Below are positions 41,178 to 44,714 of a stretch of DNA of 44,714 nucleotides, one piece after another; position 1 is the stretch's first letter, and every line of letters starts with the position of its first letter. The position numbers and the translations under genes are program-made. Under the pieces are notes generated by a model. The model saw only the letters and a program-made list of their open reading frames with translations. It had not been told where the DNA came from and ran no database searches. Where the stretch lies: the NCBI GenBank assembly GCA_016290725.1, contig JAEEUZ010000002.1:1-44714 (forward strand), written 5' to 3'. The DNA comes from Bacteroidales bacterium (lineage in GTDB: Bacteria > Bacteroidota > Bacteroidia > Bacteroidales > UBA932).

Positions 41178-44100
41178 TTAGAATTTAATGTCGACACCCA
41201 GCACTATTGACAGGGGAACAGGATAGTTGTTGGAATACAGACCGGCATGGCTGTATGTATCGGAATCCAGCCGCACTTCCGGGTCTGTGCCGGAGAATCG
41301 GCTGAGCGTGAGGATGTTGTCGGCGGAGAGGTATACACGGGCGCCGCTCATCATGGTCTTGGAAATAAGGCTTTCGGGCAGATCGTATGACAACGTTATG
41401 TTACGCATACGGAAGAAACTGCCGTCTTCCAGATAACGGGAAGATGTCTTGTTGGCACCGTCGGAACGGCCGGGCTTCGGCTTGGGGTGGGTTGCGATAT
41501 CCCAGGTAGACTCATCGTCTTTGTCCCAGCGCACCCAACCAAGTCCGTTGTTGTGGGACATTTGGTTGAGGTTTGTAAGCTGGCCGTCGGAGTCCATTGT
41601 TTCACGGGTCTTATTGTAGATTTTATTACCAACCACGAAGTTGCCGTTTGCGGTGAGGGAGAAATTGCGCCAGCGCAGAGCCGTATTGATACCGCCGCTG
41701 AACCAGGGGGATGCAGAACCCACAATCTGGGGTGTGGCCTGGCTGTATTCGGTAACGGTTGTAACCGTGCCGTCCTTTTCAATCCTTTCCCACGAAGGCT
41801 TACCGACATATTCTTCGTATTCCTCGTCATAGACAGTTACGACTCCGGTCCACTTGGGCATGTACCAGGAATAGATGTCGTAACCTTCCTTGAGCATCTG
41901 GGAAACTTCTCCCTTGGTCATTACAACATCCTGGCCTCCAGGAAGAGCAACAACGCGGTTCTGGTTGAATCCGAGGTTCAAACCTGCCGTCCAGCTGAAA
42001 TTCTTCCTAAGCATGATGGGACCGTCAACTGCAAGTTCAACACCGCGATTCCGGACGGTTCCCACATTGTCCATGATGGCGAAGAAACCTGAGGATGGCG
42101 GCATGGGGTTTTCCATGAGAATCTTGGTATTGATGGTATTGTACAGGTCCAGAGTGATGTTGATGTTGTTCCATGTGGTTGCATCCACACCGAGGCTGGC
42201 CATATAAGCCTCTTCCCATCCGAGGCGAGGGTTGTCCTGGCGCTCAAGGATTGCGGCTTTGGCGCCATTGTACTGCGAAGAAAGCGAATAAACCGACTGG
42301 TAACGGAATGCAGGGATATTGTCGTTACCGGTCTTTCCGTAACCGGCACGAAGCTTAAGGAAGGAGAATTTGTCCTGATTGGCCATAAAGTCCTCACGGG
42401 AGACAATCCATGCGCCGGAAATGCCCGGGAAAATACCGCCGCGGTTTTCAGGACCGAACTTATAGCTCTCGTCGTAGCGGATTGAAGCGGTGAGTACATA
42501 CTTGCCGAGGTATGAATACTGAGCCTGGCCAAGAAGTGCCCACGTGCGCGTTTTGTAATCTGCGCCATCGGCACCGCTCACGATGGAACTGGACAGTGAA
42601 CGCATTCCTGCAGGGAACCTTGTTCCGGTGGCGTCGAAACTACGGGTGTAGCCTTCACCGTACTCCCAGCCCACAATCGCATTCACGTCATGGTTTCCGA
42701 AGGTTTTATATGCCTTTGCGATGTTGGTTGTGCCCCAGCCATTCCATTCACTGTCGCTGTTTGTGAGACTGCCAACGCCGCCACCGTCGTAAGTACGGGG
42801 GTCTACATAGCTTTCATAGTATGAATTGGATGTGTCGTAGCGGTTGGTTGACGTAATGGTGAGCCAGTCCGTTACTCTCCACACCAGCTGCAGGTCTCCG
42901 GTGAGGTCTTCACCGTGACCCTTCGCATAGTTGTACTGCTCGCTGTGAAGGATGTTGGAAGGATTCTGGGTGTACCAAGCGCCGCCATTGTCCGGACGCG
43001 GAGAAGTATAGTTGTCGATCTTCACGAATTCATTCGTGATATTTCCATCTGCGTCAATGACATAAGGAATATCCCAAGGCATCGAGAAATACGCGCCGTC
43101 CAGCAACCTCCAGGAAGATTCTCCCCTGTCATAGCTCTTGGCATAATTCAGGCGGATGTGCATGGTGAGTTTGTCATTGATGGGGGCCGACAGATTCACA
43201 CGCGCCGCATTCTTAAGGAAGCTGGTATTGATGAGCGTACCCTTTTCATTGTAATGGTCAAGGCTCACATAGTAATTGACCTTTCCGGATTTACCTGCTA
43301 CGGAAACATAGTAGTTCTGAACATTACCGAGTTTGAAGGTGTTGTTCACCCAGTCAAAATCCTGGTCAAGAAGCGATTCCGGATAGAGTTCCGATGCCAC
43401 TACGGATGAGAACTGCATGTATTTGTAATCCAACAGTTCTTCGGAATCCATTGCATGGAATCTGCCGGTAAGGGCTTTCTTGATACCGGCGCTGGCTTTG
43501 AAGTTCACCTGGACATTGTCCCCGCCGGTCTTGGTGGTGATAACTATAACACCGCCGGATGCAGCCGCACCGTACAAAGCGGTTGCAGAAGCGTCTTTCA
43601 GAACCGTGATGGTTTCAATATCATTGGGGTTGAAAGCACCGCCGGCAACGCCGTCAACTACATACAACGGGCCTGCTCCTGCGGTGATGGACCCGGTACC
43701 GCGGATGCGGATATCTGCATTTGCGCCCGGCTGGCCTGTTCCGTTCATAACCACAACGCCGGCAACCTTGCCCTGAAGCATGTTGCCAACGTCGGCTGTG
43801 CTCACGTCACGGAGTTTTTCACCGTCCATGGTGACAACCGAGCTTGAGAGTTCCGCCTTCTTCTGGGTTGTGTAACCGAGCACAACCACTTCTTCCAGCA
43901 TCTTGCTGTCCGGCTGGAGGATGACATTGATAACCCGGCGGTCGCCGACTTTCTCCGTCACACTTTCAAAACCGATGCTGGTAAAAGTGAGCACATCGTC
44001 GTCACTTGCCTGAAGGACGTAATTACCATCATAGTCCGTGACAACGCCGCCGCCGGAGGAAATCACGATACCCGCACCTATGACGGGTTCGCCGGTGGAA

Positions 44101-44204
44101 GCGTCTGTGACCGTACCTGAAACCTGATGTTTCTGGGCGAAGGCCGTCAATGACACCATGAGCATGGCTGCCACTGAGATAACGCGGATGAGTGTTTTTT
44201 TCAT
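41178..44204 (-). CDS. SusC-family TonB-linked outer-membrane transporter
   Basis: A 1008-residue SusC/RagA-type receptor. It has a signal peptide (ending TAFAQ near residue 24), a carboxypeptidase-regulatory-like domain (25-110: VSGTVTDASTGEPVIGAGIVI), a TonB-box region (EEVVVLGYTTQKK), a plug (about 120-230, including IRGTGSITAGAGPLYVVDG and the SusC hallmark LKDASATALYGAAASGGVIVITTK) and a beta-barrel ending VPLSIVLGVDIKF. It imports large glycan fragments together with SusD. It lies 17 bases after the GatZ/KbaZ-like gene with no visible terminator, so transcription probably begins beyond the window. Confidence 0.95.
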   Translation of the reverse strand: MKKTLIRVISVAAMLMVSLTAFAQKHQVSGTVTDASTGEPVIGAGIVISSGGGVVTDYDGNYVLQASDDDVLTFTSIGFESVTEKVGDRRVINVILQPDSKMLEEVVVLGYTTQKKAELSSSVVTMDGEKLRDVSTADVGNMLQGKVAGVVVMNGTGQPGANADIRIRGTGSITAGAGPLYVVDGVAGGAFNPNDIETITVLKDASATALYGAAASGGVIVITTKTGGDNVQVNFKASAGIKKALTGRFHAMDSEELLDYKYMQFSSVVASELYPESLLDQDFDWVNNTFKLGNVQNYYVSVAGKSGKVNYYVSLDHYNEKGTLINTSFLKNAARVNLSAPINDKLTMHIRLNYAKSYDRGESSWRLLDGAYFSMPWDIPYVIDADGNITNEFVKIDNYTSPRPDNGGAWYTQNPSNILHSEQYNYAKGHGEDLTGDLQLVWRVTDWLTITSTNRYDTSNSYYESYVDPRTYDGGGVGSLTNSDSEWNGWGTTNIAKAYKTFGNHDVNAIVGWEYGEGYTRSFDATGTRFPAGMRSLSSSIVSGADGADYKTRTWALLGQAQYSYLGKYVLTASIRYDESYKFGPENRGGIFPGISGAWIVSREDFMANQDKFSFLKLRAGYGKTGNDNIPAFRYQSVYSLSSQYNGAKAAILERQDNPRLGWEEAYMASLGVDATTWNNINITLDLYNTINTKILMENPMPPSSGFFAIMDNVGTVRNRGVELAVDGPIMLRKNFSWTAGLNLGFNQNRVVALPGGQDVVMTKGEVSQMLKEGYDIYSWYMPKWTGVVTVYDEEYEEYVGKPSWERIEKDGTVTTVTEYSQATPQIVGSASPWFSGGINTALRWRNFSLTANGNFVVGNKIYNKTRETMDSDGQLTNLNQMSHNNGLGWVRWDKDDESTWDIATHPKPKPGRSDGANKTSSRYLEDGSFFRMRNITLSYDLPESLISKTMMSGARVYLSADNILTLSRFSGTDPEVRLDSDTYSHAGLYSNNYPVPLSIVLGVDIKF

Positions 44205-44221
44205 TGGTTGTTGTTTTATGT

Positions 44222-44714
44222 TTACAGTAAATCGTTCAAGCCGATGAGGTTGAATGCGCGGAAGTACTTGTCCATATCCCGCTCTATACGGCCAAGGACA
44301 ATCTCTTCAGCATCCACGCCAAGACGCCGGAGGTTTTCATACAGGAAACCACGGGCCGCAAGGGTGCGGGGCTGCTGCCAGATGTAGCGGCAGCAGGTGG
44401 ATACGATCCAGTCCTGCCTTTCGGGGGTGAGGGCGTGGAGGCTCTTGCCCTGTTCGTCCTCGTGGAGCCATTTTTCCCAGCGGTGGCTGTCTTCCACCTC
44501 CTGCAGGAGCACTTCACGCATGTTTGAAGGAACGGCCACAAGGCCTTCCGCATATTTGCGTTTTTCAAGCTCTTCCAACTCGCAAAGGGCCCTGTACTCG
44601 CTCATGGTGAATTCCGGGCCCACGTTGGCGGCGCCCATTCCGCAGAGCGGATACTCCTCGGGATTAGCTACATCATCGGTGTAATGACCTTTGATGTAGC
44701 TTCCCAGAGGACGA
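44222..44714 (-). CDS. GatZ/KbaZ-like protein (tagatose-bisphosphate aldolase non-catalytic type), 3' part
   Basis: Only the C-terminal 163 residues are in the window; the frame stays open to the edge. The visible sequence has the family's NPEEYPLCGMGAANVGPEF segment, followed by a helical region with HRWEKWL and TCCRYIWQQP. GatZ and KbaZ stabilise the class II tagatose-1,6-bisphosphate aldolase; Bacteroidota encode standalone homologues of uncertain role. The gene precedes susC by 17 bases and may be the first sign of a sugar-catabolic gene set upstream. The assignment rests on a partial sequence. Confidence 0.6.
   Translation of the reverse strand, partial: RPLGSYIKGHYTDDVANPEEYPLCGMGAANVGPEFTMSEYRALCELEELEKRKYAEGLVAVPSNMREVLLQEVEDSHRWEKWLHEDEQGKSLHALTPERQDWIVSTCCRYIWQQPRTLAARGFLYENLRRLGVDAEEIVLGRIERDMDKYFRAFNLIGLNDLL

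Overview
The window is about 44.7 kb of a Bacteroidales chromosome, probably from a gut or rumen lineage. The evidence is SusC/SusD-type outer-membrane pairs, many lipoproteins with a short signal peptide and lipobox Cys, BACON and fimbrillin-like domains, promoters of the Bacteroidota TTG...TAnnTTTG type, and no strong Shine-Dalgarno sequences. GC content is moderately high. I cannot assign a genus from the sequence alone. The DNA is almost fully coding: no gene-free gap exceeds about 220 bases, and I see no tRNA, rRNA, CRISPR, insertion sequence or phage gene.

Region 1 (1-7104, plus strand) holds the 3' part of a U32-family peptidase-like gene, recO, an unusual 3 x 51 bp hairpin repeat, rnr (RNase R) and a secreted GH2 beta-galactosidase. 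Region 2 (7101-14319, minus strand) is a compact operon, read from high to low coordinates: a 46-residue small protein, a DUF4874/DUF4832 lipoprotein, an internally shortened GH92 protein, a full-length GH92 alpha-mannosidase and mannose-6-phosphate isomerase. This fits breakdown of an alpha-mannose glycan and entry of mannose into fructose-6-phosphate. A pair of 13 bp direct repeats lies upstream of it.

Region 3 (14537-26889, minus strand) is a six-gene operon bounded by a recognisable promoter and a hairpin terminator. It encodes a lipoprotein built of tandem OB-fold-like domains, a NUC1-type DNA/RNA endonuclease lipoprotein, an exported EEP-family nuclease/phosphatase, a TonB-dependent receptor, a DUF5689 (OB-like) lipoprotein and an M3 peptidase lipoprotein. 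I read it as a candidate surface system for binding, cutting and importing nucleic acid or nucleoprotein.

Region 4 (27059-44714, minus strand) is a long polysaccharide-utilisation-like operon. It starts beyond the window with a GatZ/KbaZ-like protein and continues with SusC, SusD, a CBM9-like lipoprotein, two tandem DUF4874/DUF4832 lipoproteins, a thioredoxin-like lipoprotein, an SdiA-regulated-type beta-propeller, an alkaline phosphatase, an EamA transporter, a CE7 esterase, a tyrosine-phosphatase-like lipoprotein and a more distant DUF4832-like lipoprotein. It contains no classical glycoside hydrolase. The DUF4832 proteins, also present in the mannosidase operon, are therefore the best candidates for its glycan-cleaving enzymes, and two exported phosphatases suggest a phosphorylated substrate. 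Regions 3 and 4 are the most likely places for undescribed biology.
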